Shown here in pieces: positions 18,679-26,999 of a DNA stretch of 52,263 bases (the first letter of the stretch is position 1; every line of letters starts with the position of its first letter). Source of the stretch: Bacteroidota bacterium (GTDB lineage: Bacteria; Bacteroidota; Bacteroidia; UBA7662; CANHCV01); contig CANMVY010000006.1 of assembly GCA_947501265.1 (NCBI GenBank), positions 64,005 through 116,267 of the forward strand, given 5' to 3'. Under the pieces are notes generated by a model. It worked only from the letters and a program-made list of their open reading frames with translations. It was not told the DNA's origin and did no database searches. The translations under genes were made by a program, and so were the position numbers.

Positions 18679-21081
18679 ATGACGGAGGCAAAGTTGCAAA
18701 AAAATGAAGAAGATTTCCGCCAAGAAATCTTAAATGACTATCGAGTTGCTTTTGAAAGTCGACAAGCTTCACTGCTTGGCAGAAAAGAAGTGCTCACCGG
18801 GAAGGCTAAATTCGGAATTTTTGGCGACGGAAAAGAAGTGGCCCAAATTGCACTTTCCAAGGCATTTAAAAAAGGAGATATTCGCTCTGGTTATTACCGC
18901 GATCAAACCCTCATGTTCGCTCTCGGAATGTCCAACGTGTTCGAATTTTTCACCCAACTTTACGCAGTACCCGATGTTAACCTCGAACCCGCATCGGCCG
19001 GCCGAATGATGAACGGACACTTTGGCACCCGTTTCCTGAACCCAGATGGCTCCTTTAAAAACCTAACCGACGATTATCATTCTACCATCGATATTTCTCC
19101 AACGGCCGGACAAATGGGACGATCTCTTGGAATCGCATACGCCTCAAAATTGTACAGAAATCTGCCAGAATTAAATTCTTTTTCCCAATTTTCGAAAAAT
19201 GGAGATGAAGTTTCCTTCGTTACCATCGGAAATGCTTCTGCCTCTGAAGGACACTTCTGGGAAACCATCAACGCAGCAGGCGTTCTTCAAGTGCCCCTTG
19301 CCGTAAACGTTTGGGACGATGGTTACGGAATTTCGGTTCCTGCCAAATACCAAACCACCAAAGAAAACATGGGAGAAATCCTTTCCGGATTCAACTCCAC
19401 AGAAGAAAAACCTGGTGTAGATATCTATACCGCCCGCGGTTGGGACTACCCAGCCTTGGTTCAAATGTACCAAAAAGGAGTCGATAAAATTCGAACCACC
19501 CACACCCCGGCTGTTTTTCACATCACCGAAGTAACCCAGCCTCAAGGCCACTCCACTTCCGGCTCCCACGAACGCTACAAATCAAAGGAACGTTTGGAAT
19601 GGGAAGCCGAATACGATGGCATCGCCCAAATGAGGAAATGGATGCTTGAAGTTCAATTGGCGACCGAGGAACAACTCGAAGAAATCGAAAAAGCCGCCAT
19701 TGAAACCGTTAAAAAAGCTCAGAAAGACGCTTGGGCGGCTTTCCGTAAAACCGTAGATCAACCCCTCAAAGAAGCAACTGATCTACTTCAACATTTGGCC
19801 GATTCAACCCCTAAAAAAGATTTGATCCTGGCCAATCTACAAGCTCTAACTTCTAGCATTGATCCTATCCAAAAGGATATTTTCAATGCTATCCGAAAAA
19901 GTTTATTCCAAACCCGTGGAGAATCATCTCCACAACGAGCTGCCTTGGAAGCATGGTTAGATGAACGTAAAGGCATCATGTTCGATCAATTCAGCTCCAA
20001 ATTGTATTCCGACACTTCCGAAAACCCCTTGTTGGTTCCCGAAGTTAAACCCGAATACTCGTCCTCCTCTCCTACTCTAAACGGATACGAAGTACTGAAT
20101 AAAGCCTTCGAACACTACCTTGAAACCCACCCACATTTTTTTGCCATTGGCGAAGATGTCGGAAAAATTGGTGACGTAAACCAAGGATTCATGGGCCTCC
20201 AAGATAAGTTTGGAGAACTTCGAGTGACCGATACCGGCATTCGGGAAATGACCATTTTGGGTCAAGGCTTGGGAGCTGCGATGCGCGGACTTCGCCCACT
20301 AGTCGAAATTCAATACCTCGATTATTTGCTTTATGCCTTGCAAATCATGAGCGATGATTTGGCAACCATGTATTACCGAAGTTACGGTGGCCAAAAATCG
20401 CCACTTATCATTCGCTCTCGTGGCCACCGCCTCGAAGGAGTATGGCACTCGGGAAGTCCCATGGGTATGATTCTTCACTCCTTGCGCGGTATTTATGTTT
20501 GCGTACCAAGAAATATGGTTCAAGCCATGGGATTCTACAATACCCTTCTCAAGAGCGATGCTCCTGCCTTGGTCGTAGAATGCCTTAACGGTTACCGCTT
20601 AAAAGAACGCATGCCCGATAACTTCACCGCATTTACTTTGCCTCTTGGCGTTCCAGAAACCATTCTCAATGGATCCGATGTAACCCTGGTTACCTATGGC
20701 TCCTGCGTAAAAATCGCACAAGATGCTTGCAAGGTTTTAAACGAAGCTGGAATTTCCGTTGAATTGATCGATGTACAAACCCTTATTCCATTCGATATCA
20801 ATCACAAAATTGTGGAATCGTTGAAGAACACCAATCGATTGGTGGTTCTTGATGAAGATGTTCCCGGTGGAGCAAGTGCTTACATCCTTCAACAAGTTTT
20901 GGAAGAACAAAACGGTTACCAATACCTAGATAGCAAACCCCTAACCATCACGGCAAAAGAACATCGTCCCGCTTACGCCACCGACGGTGATTATTTCTCA
21001 AAACCATCGGTTGATGATGTGGTTGAAGCCATTTATGAAATGATTTCCGAATCCAACCCCAACCAATTTCCAGCCCTGTAA
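18679..21081 (+). CDS. Fused 2-oxoacid dehydrogenase E1 (alpha + beta), branched-chain type
   Basis: An 800-residue thiamine-diphosphate enzyme joining E1 alpha (about residues 20-400) and E1 beta (about 465-790), which decarboxylates a 2-oxoacid for a lipoyl E2 partner not in this window. The alpha half has YYRDQTLMFALGMS, SAGRMMNGHFGTR and TAGQMGRSLGIAYA. The beta half has FFAIGEDVGKIGDVNQGF, RVTDTGIREM and VLDEDVPGGASAYI. The fused form is common in Bacteroidota and is usually annotated as 2-oxoisovalerate dehydrogenase. The cofactor motif is unusual: IGNASASEG with Asn185 where family members normally have Asp, and WDDGYG (Asp213-Asp214) in place of the usual NN. It heads a three-gene plus-strand run with dapD and a glycosyltransferase, with gaps of 1 and 3 bases. 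Confidence 0.93.
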   Translation: MTEAKLQKNEEDFRQEILNDYRVAFESRQASLLGRKEVLTGKAKFGIFGDGKEVAQIALSKAFKKGDIRSGYYRDQTLMFALGMSNVFEFFTQLYAVPDVNLEPASAGRMMNGHFGTRFLNPDGSFKNLTDDYHSTIDISPTAGQMGRSLGIAYASKLYRNLPELNSFSQFSKNGDEVSFVTIGNASASEGHFWETINAAGVLQVPLAVNVWDDGYGISVPAKYQTTKENMGEILSGFNSTEEKPGVDIYTARGWDYPALVQMYQKGVDKIRTTHTPAVFHITEVTQPQGHSTSGSHERYKSKERLEWEAEYDGIAQMRKWMLEVQLATEEQLEEIEKAAIETVKKAQKDAWAAFRKTVDQPLKEATDLLQHLADSTPKKDLILANLQALTSSIDPIQKDIFNAIRKSLFQTRGESSPQRAALEAWLDERKGIMFDQFSSKLYSDTSENPLLVPEVKPEYSSSSPTLNGYEVLNKAFEHYLETHPHFFAIGEDVGKIGDVNQGFMGLQDKFGELRVTDTGIREMTILGQGLGAAMRGLRPLVEIQYLDYLLYALQIMSDDLATMYYRSYGGQKSPLIIRSRGHRLEGVWHSGSPMGMILHSLRGIYVCVPRNMVQAMGFYNTLLKSDAPALVVECLNGYRLKERMPDNFTAFTLPLGVPETILNGSDVTLVTYGSCVKIAQDACKVLNEAGISVELIDVQTLIPFDINHKIVESLKNTNRLVVLDEDVPGGASAYILQQVLEEQNGYQYLDSKPLTITAKEHRPAYATDGDYFSKPSVDDVVEAIYEMISESNPNQFPAL

Positions 21082-21082
21082 T

Positions 21083-21889
21083 ATGCAACAAATCATTGAA
21101 AATGCTTGGGATAATCGAGCACTTGTTCAAGAAATTGAAACCAAACAAGCCATCGAATGGGTCATCGAAGAATTGGACAAAGGGCGACTTCGCACGGCTG
21201 AAAAAATCGATGGAAATTGGAAAGCTCACGATTGGGTAAAAAAAGCAGTCATCCTTTATTTCGGAATTCGGCAAATGGAAACCCTTCACGCCGGACCGAT
21301 GGAATTTCACGATAAAATGGCATTAAAATCCAATTATGCCGAATTGGGAATTCGTGTAGTCCCACATGCGGTTGCACGTTACGGAAGTTTCGTTGCTCCC
21401 GGAGTCATCCTCATGCCCTCCTACGTGAATATTGGAGCCTACGTTGATTCTGGAACCATGGTCGACACTTGGGCTACCGTTGGATCATGCGCTCAAATTG
21501 GAAAAAATGTCCACCTTTCTGGTGGCGTTGGAATTGGAGGAGTTCTAGAACCCGTCCAAGCAACTCCGGTCATCATTGAAGACAATTGCTTCATCGGTTC
21601 GCGTTGTATTGTGGTAGAAGGAGCAGTCATCGGTGAAGAAGCCGTTTTAGGAGCAGGAGTAACCATTACCGCCAGTACCAAAATTATCGATGTAACTTCG
21701 AAAGAGGCCATCGAATACAAAGGATACGTACCTCCTCGTTCGGTTGTAATTCCCGGTAGCATTCCCAAAGAATTTGAAGCCGGAACGTATCAGGTTCCTT
21801 GCGCTTTGATTATCGGTGAGCGCAAAGAAAGTACCGACAAAAAGACATCTCTCAACGATGCGTTGCGGGATCACGGGGTTCAAGTATAA
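21083..21889 (+). CDS. dapD: 2,3,4,5-tetrahydropyridine-2,6-dicarboxylate N-succinyltransferase
   Basis: A 268-residue left-handed beta-helix acyltransferase of the lysine/diaminopimelate pathway. The N-terminal helical domain contains VIEELDKGRLRTAEK and WKAHDWVKKAVILYF. The hexapeptide-repeat domain runs from VVPHAVARYGSFVAPGV to KIIDVTSKEAIEYKG, including YVNIGAYVDSGTMVDTWATV and HLSGGVGIGGVLEPVQ, the signature region. Length is normal. It supplies meso-DAP for peptidoglycan and starts one base after the E1 fusion stop, so it is co-transcribed. Confidence 0.97.
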   Translation: MQQIIENAWDNRALVQEIETKQAIEWVIEELDKGRLRTAEKIDGNWKAHDWVKKAVILYFGIRQMETLHAGPMEFHDKMALKSNYAELGIRVVPHAVARYGSFVAPGVILMPSYVNIGAYVDSGTMVDTWATVGSCAQIGKNVHLSGGVGIGGVLEPVQATPVIIEDNCFIGSRCIVVEGAVIGEEAVLGAGVTITASTKIIDVTSKEAIEYKGYVPPRSVVIPGSIPKEFEAGTYQVPCALIIGERKESTDKKTSLNDALRDHGVQV

Positions 21890-21892
21890 TCC

Positions 21893-22975
21893 ATGATCAT
21901 CGGGTTAGATGGCAAAAGAGCATTCTTCAATCATTCCGGATTGGGGAATTACTCTCGTTTGGTTATTCAAGCACTTTTGGATGCAGATCCTGAGCTACAC
22001 ATCATTTGTTATCTTCCCAAAACTCCAAAATTCGCCCCTTCATTTTTATCTCACCCTCGCTTCCATGTGGTTTTCCTAAAAGGTGGAAATCTAAAACGAA
22101 CCATCGGATTCGCAGATGAAATAGCAACGAATGGGTGCGACGTTTATTGGGGATTATCCAACGAATTGCCACTCGGACACAAACCTAAAGAGATTCCTTA
22201 TTGGGTCACCATTCACGACGTTATTTGGTACAGATTTCCGCATTTATTTCCTTGGATCGACCGAACCATCTACAAAATAAAAACCCTTCGAACCATCAAA
22301 AGAGCCGATCGAATCATTGCCGTTTCAACCCAAACAAAAAACGATCTCATCGAGTTCTTTCAGGCCGATCCTCAAAAAATTGACGTGATTGGACAAAACT
22401 GCGAAGCCATGTTTTATTCCGCAGTTAACGAAGATGTAAAACAAGGTGTTTGCGAAAAATACGGTCTCCAACCTCATAAATTTTTAGTACAAGTGGGGAC
22501 CGTTGAGGAACGGAAAAATGGAGAACTTACCCTTCGAGCGTTGAAAAAATCCGGATCAGCTTTGACCTTAGTTTTCTTTGGTAAGAAGACCAAATATCAA
22601 GATTTTTTGCAGCAACTTGCACAAGAATTGGGAATTTCCAATCAACTGCTTTTTGTGAACAACGCGAATTTTTCCGATTTGCCGGCCATTTACCAGTCTT
22701 CCTTGGGAAGTTGTTACCCCAGCAAATTTGAAGGATTCGGAATTCCTGTTTTAGAAAGCATTGCCTCAGGAACTCCGCTTTTGGTAGCATCCGGAAGTTG
22801 TTTAGAAGAAACTGCGGGCCCCTGCGCAACCGTGGTTTCTCCCCTCGATGTGGAAGGGGCCGCACAATGGATTTCCCAACTTTCAAACACAAAAAAGCCA
22901 CATCCCGAAAGTGAAATGTGGCTCGAAAATTTCAATACAAAAAATTTAGCGAAACGCTGGTTACAAAGCGATTAA
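21893..22975 (+). CDS. GT4-family glycosyltransferase
   Basis: A 360-residue GT-B fold glycosyltransferase. The N-terminal half begins IIGLDGKRAFFNHSGLGNYSR, with WVTIHDVIWYRFPHLF near residue 105. The C-terminal half has VGTVEERKNGELTLRAL and the donor-binding signature YPSKFEGFGIPVLESIASG, whose two glutamates are typical of GT4. Acceptor and sugar are unknown; lipid-linked glycan, exopolysaccharide or glycoprotein synthesis are options. It begins 3 bases after dapD, and its 3' end overlaps the convergent FMN reductase gene by 15 bases. Confidence 0.9.
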   Translation: MIIGLDGKRAFFNHSGLGNYSRLVIQALLDADPELHIICYLPKTPKFAPSFLSHPRFHVVFLKGGNLKRTIGFADEIATNGCDVYWGLSNELPLGHKPKEIPYWVTIHDVIWYRFPHLFPWIDRTIYKIKTLRTIKRADRIIAVSTQTKNDLIEFFQADPQKIDVIGQNCEAMFYSAVNEDVKQGVCEKYGLQPHKFLVQVGTVEERKNGELTLRALKKSGSALTLVFFGKKTKYQDFLQQLAQELGISNQLLFVNNANFSDLPAIYQSSLGSCYPSKFEGFGIPVLESIASGTPLLVASGSCLEETAGPCATVVSPLDVEGAAQWISQLSNTKKPHPESEMWLENFNTKNLAKRWLQSD

Positions 22976-23485
22976 CTCGTCCAATGTCCTTTCGATGTGC
23001 TGGGTATAGATCTCTTGATGCATGGTTCCATCGTAAAAATGCTGCCCAATATTGATCAATCTCGGACGACTTGAAACCACAATCACTCCCAAATAATTCA
23101 AAATATCGGAGAAATGGCTCATGGCCACGGTCGCACCTTGCGTTCCGTCTGAGAGTCCGATCATTCCACCCTTTTTTCCTCTAAAACTTTTGGGAAATTC
23201 TAAGGCATCTACAAAAGACTTTAATATTCCTGGAAAGGAACAGTTGTATTCTGGAATGATGAATAAAAATTTATCGGTAGCGGTCACCAATTCTTGAATC
23301 CCGCGAAATGAGTCCGATTTAGGGGAACGGTACAAAACAGAAGTAAAAAAATCTTCAGGCAAATCCTTAAGATCCAAAACTTTCGCTTCAATGCCTTTTT
23401 TTAGGAATAAACTTTGTACAAAATGCGATAGTTCTAAGGTTTTCGATCCGTTTCGGCTGGTGGTACTAACAATGGTAATGTTCAT
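22961..23485 (-). CDS. NADPH-dependent FMN reductase (flavodoxin fold)
   Basis: A 174-residue flavoprotein. The phosphate-binding loop STTSRNGSKTLEL and the ring-binding PEYNCSFPGILKSFVDAL are the family signatures, followed by KGGMIGLSDGTQGATVA. It reduces FMN or small acceptors such as quinones with NAD(P)H. It is the last gene of the tig-clpP-clpX strand, its ATG touching the clpX stop (1-base overlap), and its 3' end overlaps the facing glycosyltransferase gene by 15 bases. No functional tie to ClpXP is evident. Confidence 0.9.
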   Translation of the reverse strand: MNITIVSTTSRNGSKTLELSHFVQSLFLKKGIEAKVLDLKDLPEDFFTSVLYRSPKSDSFRGIQELVTATDKFLFIIPEYNCSFPGILKSFVDALEFPKSFRGKKGGMIGLSDGTQGATVAMSHFSDILNYLGVIVVSSRPRLINIGQHFYDGTMHQEIYTQHIERTLDELIAL

Positions 23486-24714
23486 TAACTGGCAGATTTC
23501 AAAGGTGCGTAAGACGATTGGTTAAATTTTTCTTCGGCATACGATCCAGAAATGATGGTTTTTCCTTCAGGATGATCAAACATCAAATCGAGCAAGATGG
23601 CCTCTAACATCGAACGCAATCCTCGAGCTCCTAGTTTTAATTCCAGTGATTTTTTCACTAAAAATTGAAGTGCTTCCTCCTCAAATACCAATTCTGATCC
23701 TTCCAACTCAAACATTTTTTGGTATTGTTTGGTGATGGCATTTTTTGGTTCCGTTAAAATTCGCATCAGTGTTTCTTCATCCAAAGGAAGCAAGGTCGCC
23801 ATAACCGGCAAACGTCCTAGTAATTCCGGAATCAATCCAAAAGCTTTTGCATCAGCATGCGAAGCATATTGAATGAGTTTCTTTGATTTCAGTTTATTGT
23901 CGCCTTCCGATTTAAATCCAATGGTTTGGGTGCGCATCCGCTTGGCAATGTGCTTTTCAATTCCGTCGAAGGCCCCTCCACAAATAAAGAGCACATTCTT
24001 GGTGTTCACGTGAATGTACTTCTGATCGGGGTGTTTTCTACCCCCTTGTGGTGGCACATTCACCACCGTTCCTTCCAACATTTTTAACAAGGCTTGTTGA
24101 ACCCCTTCTCCAGAAACATCTCGGGTGATGGAAGGATTATCTGACTTTCGAGCAATTTTATCGATTTCATCAATGAAAACAATTCCACGTTCGGCTGCTT
24201 CCAAATCGTAATCGGCGGCTTGGAGCAAACGCGTTAAGATGCTTTCTACATCTTCCCCTACATATCCTGCTTCGGTAAAAACAGTTGCATCAGCGATACA
24301 AAACGGCACATCTAACATTTTGGCGATGGTTCGAGCCAATAAGGTTTTACCTGTTCCCGTTTCGCCTATGAATAATACATTGGACTTTTCAATCTCAACA
24401 TCTTGAGCATCTAAGTTTTGATCGATGCGTTTTAAATGATTATAAACCGCTACCGACAATACTTTTTTGGCTTTTTCTTGCCCTATAACGTATTGATCAA
24501 GGTAGAATTTGATGGCCGTTGGCTTGGGAATATCTTTGCTTTTGCCCTTTTTCTTGCTTTTGCCAGAATGAGCAACCTTTTCTTCTTGGATGATTTTACT
24601 AGCTTGCTCGATGCAATCTCCACAAATATGGGCATCCATGCCGGTAATTAATAAATCGGTTTCGTTTTTGCTTCGTCCGCAAAAAGAACAATTCGTAGCG
24701 TTATTTTTTGACAT
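23485..24714 (-). CDS. clpX: ATP-dependent Clp protease ATP-binding subunit ClpX
   Basis: A 409-residue AAA+ unfoldase that feeds substrates to ClpP. N-terminal zinc-binding domain with [10 protein letters not shown] and [10 protein letters not shown] (four cysteines), Walker A in [14 protein letters not shown], Walker B in [15 protein letters not shown], the pore-loop region [13 protein letters not shown], and the ClpP-docking IGF loop in [12 protein letters not shown]. Standard length and start. It lies downstream of clpP on the same strand, separated by 51 bases that contain a terminator-like hairpin, and the FMN reductase gene follows at once. Confidence 0.98.
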   Translation of the reverse strand: MSKNNATNCSFCGRSKNETDLLITGMDAHICGDCIEQASKIIQEEKVAHSGKSKKKGKSKDIPKPTAIKFYLDQYVIGQEKAKKVLSVAVYNHLKRIDQNLDAQDVEIEKSNVLFIGETGTGKTLLARTIAKMLDVPFCIADATVFTEAGYVGEDVESILTRLLQAADYDLEAAERGIVFIDEIDKIARKSDNPSITRDVSGEGVQQALLKMLEGTVVNVPPQGGRKHPDQKYIHVNTKNVLFICGGAFDGIEKHIAKRMRTQTIGFKSEGDNKLKSKKLIQYASHADAKAFGLIPELLGRLPVMATLLPLDEETLMRILTEPKNAITKQYQKMFELEGSELVFEEEALQFLVKKSLELKLGARGLRSMLEAILLDLMFDHPEGKTIISGSYAEEKFNQSSYAPLKSAS

Positions 24715-24727
24715 AAAAAAGTGACGT

Positions 24728-24758
24728 AAAAAAGAATCGCCCCGTTGGAGCGGGGCGA
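24728..24758 (-). terminator. Intrinsic terminator / attenuator between clpP and clpX
   Basis: On the minus strand a GC-rich 8-base stem (TCGCCCCG with CGGGGCGA, loop 24745-24750) is followed after TTC by a run of six T. It stands 7 bases beyond the clpP stop and 13 bases before the clpX start, so it would stop or reduce read-through from clpP into clpX. Confidence 0.8.
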
Positions 24759-24765
24759 ATAAACA

Positions 24766-25446
24766 TTAACGTTTAGCGGTTCGCTCGAGAACTTCATCGA
24801 CCATGCCATATTCCTTGGCCTCTTGAGCAATCATCCAGTGATCGCGGTCGGAATCTGCCCAAACTTTATCAAAAGGCTGACCGCTGTGGTCTGCAATGAT
24901 TTGATACAGTTCGTTTTTGAGCTTTTGAATTTCACGGTGAGTAATTTCAATATCACTGGCCTGACCTTGTGCACCTCCCAAAGGTTGGTGAATCATGATT
25001 CGGCTGTGTTTAAGGGCAGTACGCTTTCCTTTCACTCCGGCACACATCAAAACAGCACCCATAGAAGCAGCCATACCGGTACAAATGGTAGCTACATCTG
25101 GAGCAACAAATTGCATGGTGTCGTAAATTCCAAGTCCAGCATAAACCGAACCTCCTGGACTGTTGATGTACAACTGAATATCACGAGAAGAATCGGTGCT
25201 TTCCAAGAACAACAACTGAGCTTGAACAATATTTGCCACTTGATCGTAAATGGGTACTCCCAAGAAAATGATGCGATCCATCATCAATCGAGAAAATACG
25301 TCCATTGCAACGATATTCATGGGGCGTTCTTCAATTACATTCGGGGTCATTCCAACAATGGAAGACGTGATGAATTGATCCACGTACATGCTGGTAATGC
25401 CTTGGTGCTTTACCGCATAATTTCTAAATTCTTTACCAAAATCCAT
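24766..25446 (-). CDS. clpP: ATP-dependent Clp protease proteolytic subunit ClpP
   Basis: A 226-residue serine protease subunit that forms the ClpP barrel. Catalytic Ser in TICTGMAASMGAVLM, catalytic His in RIMIHQPLGGAQG, and the late Asp in the DSDRDHWM region, with LYINSPGGSVYAGLGIYDT before them. I use ATG 25446 (MDFGKEF); a TTG six bases upstream is also in frame. The N-terminal extension of about 35 residues before RIIFLG is longer than in E. coli and may include a propeptide. It lies 18 bases after tig and is probably transcribed with it. Confidence 0.97.
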   Translation of the reverse strand: MDFGKEFRNYAVKHQGITSMYVDQFITSSIVGMTPNVIEERPMNIVAMDVFSRLMMDRIIFLGVPIYDQVANIVQAQLLFLESTDSSRDIQLYINSPGGSVYAGLGIYDTMQFVAPDVATICTGMAASMGAVLMCAGVKGKRTALKHSRIMIHQPLGGAQGQASDIEITHREIQKLKNELYQIIADHSGQPFDKVWADSDRDHWMIAQEAKEYGMVDEVLERTAKR

Positions 25447-25464
25447 GCTCAAAAGTAATTAGAA

Positions 25465-26808
25465 TTATTTAGACTCGGTTAATTTTTTGAACTCTTCGTA
25501 AGGAATTTCCTGATCCTCTGGCTGAACGAATTTCATGCACAAATCGGCAAAATAACGGTTCTTGGCGTTTTCAACGGCTTGGTTGTAAAAACGCTCGTTT
25601 TGCATCAAATCATCCGCTTGTTTGCGCAACATGCCAGGCTCTAAATCCATCATGCCGTATTGCGCGAAATACTGACGTACATAACGCTCGGCTTCTTCAT
25701 TCAAATCATCATAGGTAATTTGAACTTGGTTGGCTGCAAGAATCGATTCCAAAACCAAGTTGCGGCGCATATCTTCTTTAAATCCTTCAAAGTAAGCATC
25801 AAATTCGCCTTCCTTGATTTCAGACTTAGAGTTTTCCTTCAACCAACGTTGTAAGAATGGCTCCGGCAAATCAAACGTAGTTTTATGGTAAATCGATTCG
25901 AATACTTCGCGGAAGAAATGAGCATTGGCTTCGGTTTCCATTCCGCCACCAATTTCATGCTTGATGCGAGCCATGAAATCTTCTTCCGTAGTAACTACTC
26001 CTTCTCCGTAAACGTGATCGAATAATTCTTGGTTAATTTCATGCAATCCTTCACGTAAAATGGAACGAACAGTCAATTCCATAGATGTTCCAATCTCGGG
26101 CAATTGTTCTCCACCTTTTTGCATTTTTTCTGCAGCTGCTTCGATCGAACCAAACATGGCTACCAAATCAACCACAGTAACGTGGCTTTTAATAGCACCA
26201 GTAAACTCTTTCACCAATTTATCGTCCTTCAATTCCGATGGTTTGAAGGAGCAAAAAGATAGCAATCCACCTTCCATCGGATTGTTGTTTTCATCCAATT
26301 GCTTCAAACCTGCGAAAATGGTATCGTCGGCTTCAGCAACTTCAGGATATGAACCGTGGAAATGTTGTTTTTGAAGATTCTCAACGTACTCTTGAATGGT
26401 CGATTCCGCTGGAATCAATTTATATCTCGATTGTGAAGTTGGGAAATCAGCTTTAATTTCGGGTTGGATTCCTAAAGAAAAGGTTAGTTCGTAAGAACGA
26501 TCTGGAGTAATCTCACCATCCAACATGCTATCAGGCATAGGGCCGCCAAAAAATTTAATTTGGTTTTCGTTCAAGTATTGATCAACCGAATTTTGAACCA
26601 CTTTGTTTAACTCATCCAAGAGAACTTGGGTGCCGTACATTTTCTTTAGCATGCCGGCTGGTACCATCCCTTTTCGGAATCCTGGCATGGCTACCGTATT
26701 TTTCAATTTCTTCAATCCGCCTTCGTAAGCAGGCTGATAATCAGCAGGTTCCAAAGTAATGGTTAACTTCTTTTCCAGATTCCCTGAGTCGATAAGTTGA
26801 ATATTCAC
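25465..26808 (-). CDS. tig: Trigger factor (ribosome-associated chaperone)
   Basis: A 447-residue trigger factor. The N-terminal ribosome-binding domain has the signature GFRKGMVPAGMLKKMYG (family GFRxGKxP, with Met in place of the second Lys). A PPIase-like domain spans about residues 150-245 and looks divergent from canonical FKBP, and a helical C-terminal chaperone domain follows. The start is GTG at 26808, since the next in-frame ATG would fall at about residue 40, inside the conserved N-terminal domain. It leads the tig-clpP-clpX set, a widely conserved order joining nascent-chain folding with proteolysis. Confidence 0.94.
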   Translation of the reverse strand: MNIQLIDSGNLEKKLTITLEPADYQPAYEGGLKKLKNTVAMPGFRKGMVPAGMLKKMYGTQVLLDELNKVVQNSVDQYLNENQIKFFGGPMPDSMLDGEITPDRSYELTFSLGIQPEIKADFPTSQSRYKLIPAESTIQEYVENLQKQHFHGSYPEVAEADDTIFAGLKQLDENNNPMEGGLLSFCSFKPSELKDDKLVKEFTGAIKSHVTVVDLVAMFGSIEAAAEKMQKGGEQLPEIGTSMELTVRSILREGLHEINQELFDHVYGEGVVTTEEDFMARIKHEIGGGMETEANAHFFREVFESIYHKTTFDLPEPFLQRWLKENSKSEIKEGEFDAYFEGFKEDMRRNLVLESILAANQVQITYDDLNEEAERYVRQYFAQYGMMDLEPGMLRKQADDLMQNERFYNQAVENAKNRYFADLCMKFVQPEDQEIPYEEFKKLTESK

Positions 26809-26837
26809 AATTCTAAAATTTTGTTCTTAAATAACAA

Positions 26838-26857
26838 GGGCCCTGTTTTCAGGGCCC
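26838..26857 (-). terminator. Hairpin between tRNA-Leu and tig
   Basis: An 8-base perfect stem (GGGCCCTG with CAGGGCCC) with loop TTTT. On the minus strand it follows the tRNA 3' end by 6 bases and is followed by TTGTTATTT, a weak U-tract. It could end the tRNA transcript or lie in the tig leader as a processing or attenuation element. Confidence 0.6.
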
Positions 26858-26863
26858 GATTAG

Positions 26864-26945
26864 TGCGGGTGGAGGGACTCGAACCCCCACGCCGTGAAGC
26901 ACTAGATCCTAAGTCTAGCGCGGCTACCAATTACGCCACACCCGC
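26864..26945 (-). tRNA. tRNA-Leu (anticodon TAG)
   Basis: A class II tRNA of 82 bases. The acceptor stem GCGGGTG pairs with CACCCGC, with discriminator A. The anticodon stem CTAGA/TCTAG closes the loop CTTAGGA with anticodon TAG. The long variable arm and the T-arm GGGGGTTCGAGTCCC are present. CCA is not encoded. Confidence 0.95.
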
Positions 26946-26974
26946 ATTCCGTTAAAGAAAACCTTAACGGGGTG

Positions 26975-26982
26975 CAAATATA
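26975..26982 (-). promoter_or_regulatory. Putative -7 element of the tRNA-Leu gene
   Basis: TATATTTG on the minus strand matches TAnnTTTG and lies 29 bases upstream of the tRNA 5' end. It is separated by only 5 bases from the -7 box of the divergent rel gene. Confidence 0.5.
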
Positions 26983-26987
26983 GTGAC

Positions 26988-26995
26988 TAAATTTG
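26988..26995 (+). promoter_or_regulatory. Putative -7 element of the rel gene
   Basis: TAAATTTG matches TAnnTTTG exactly, 4 bases before the ATG at 27000, so the message would have a very short or no leader. It overlaps the control region of the divergent tRNA-Leu. Confidence 0.5.
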
Positions 26996-26999
26996 CATC

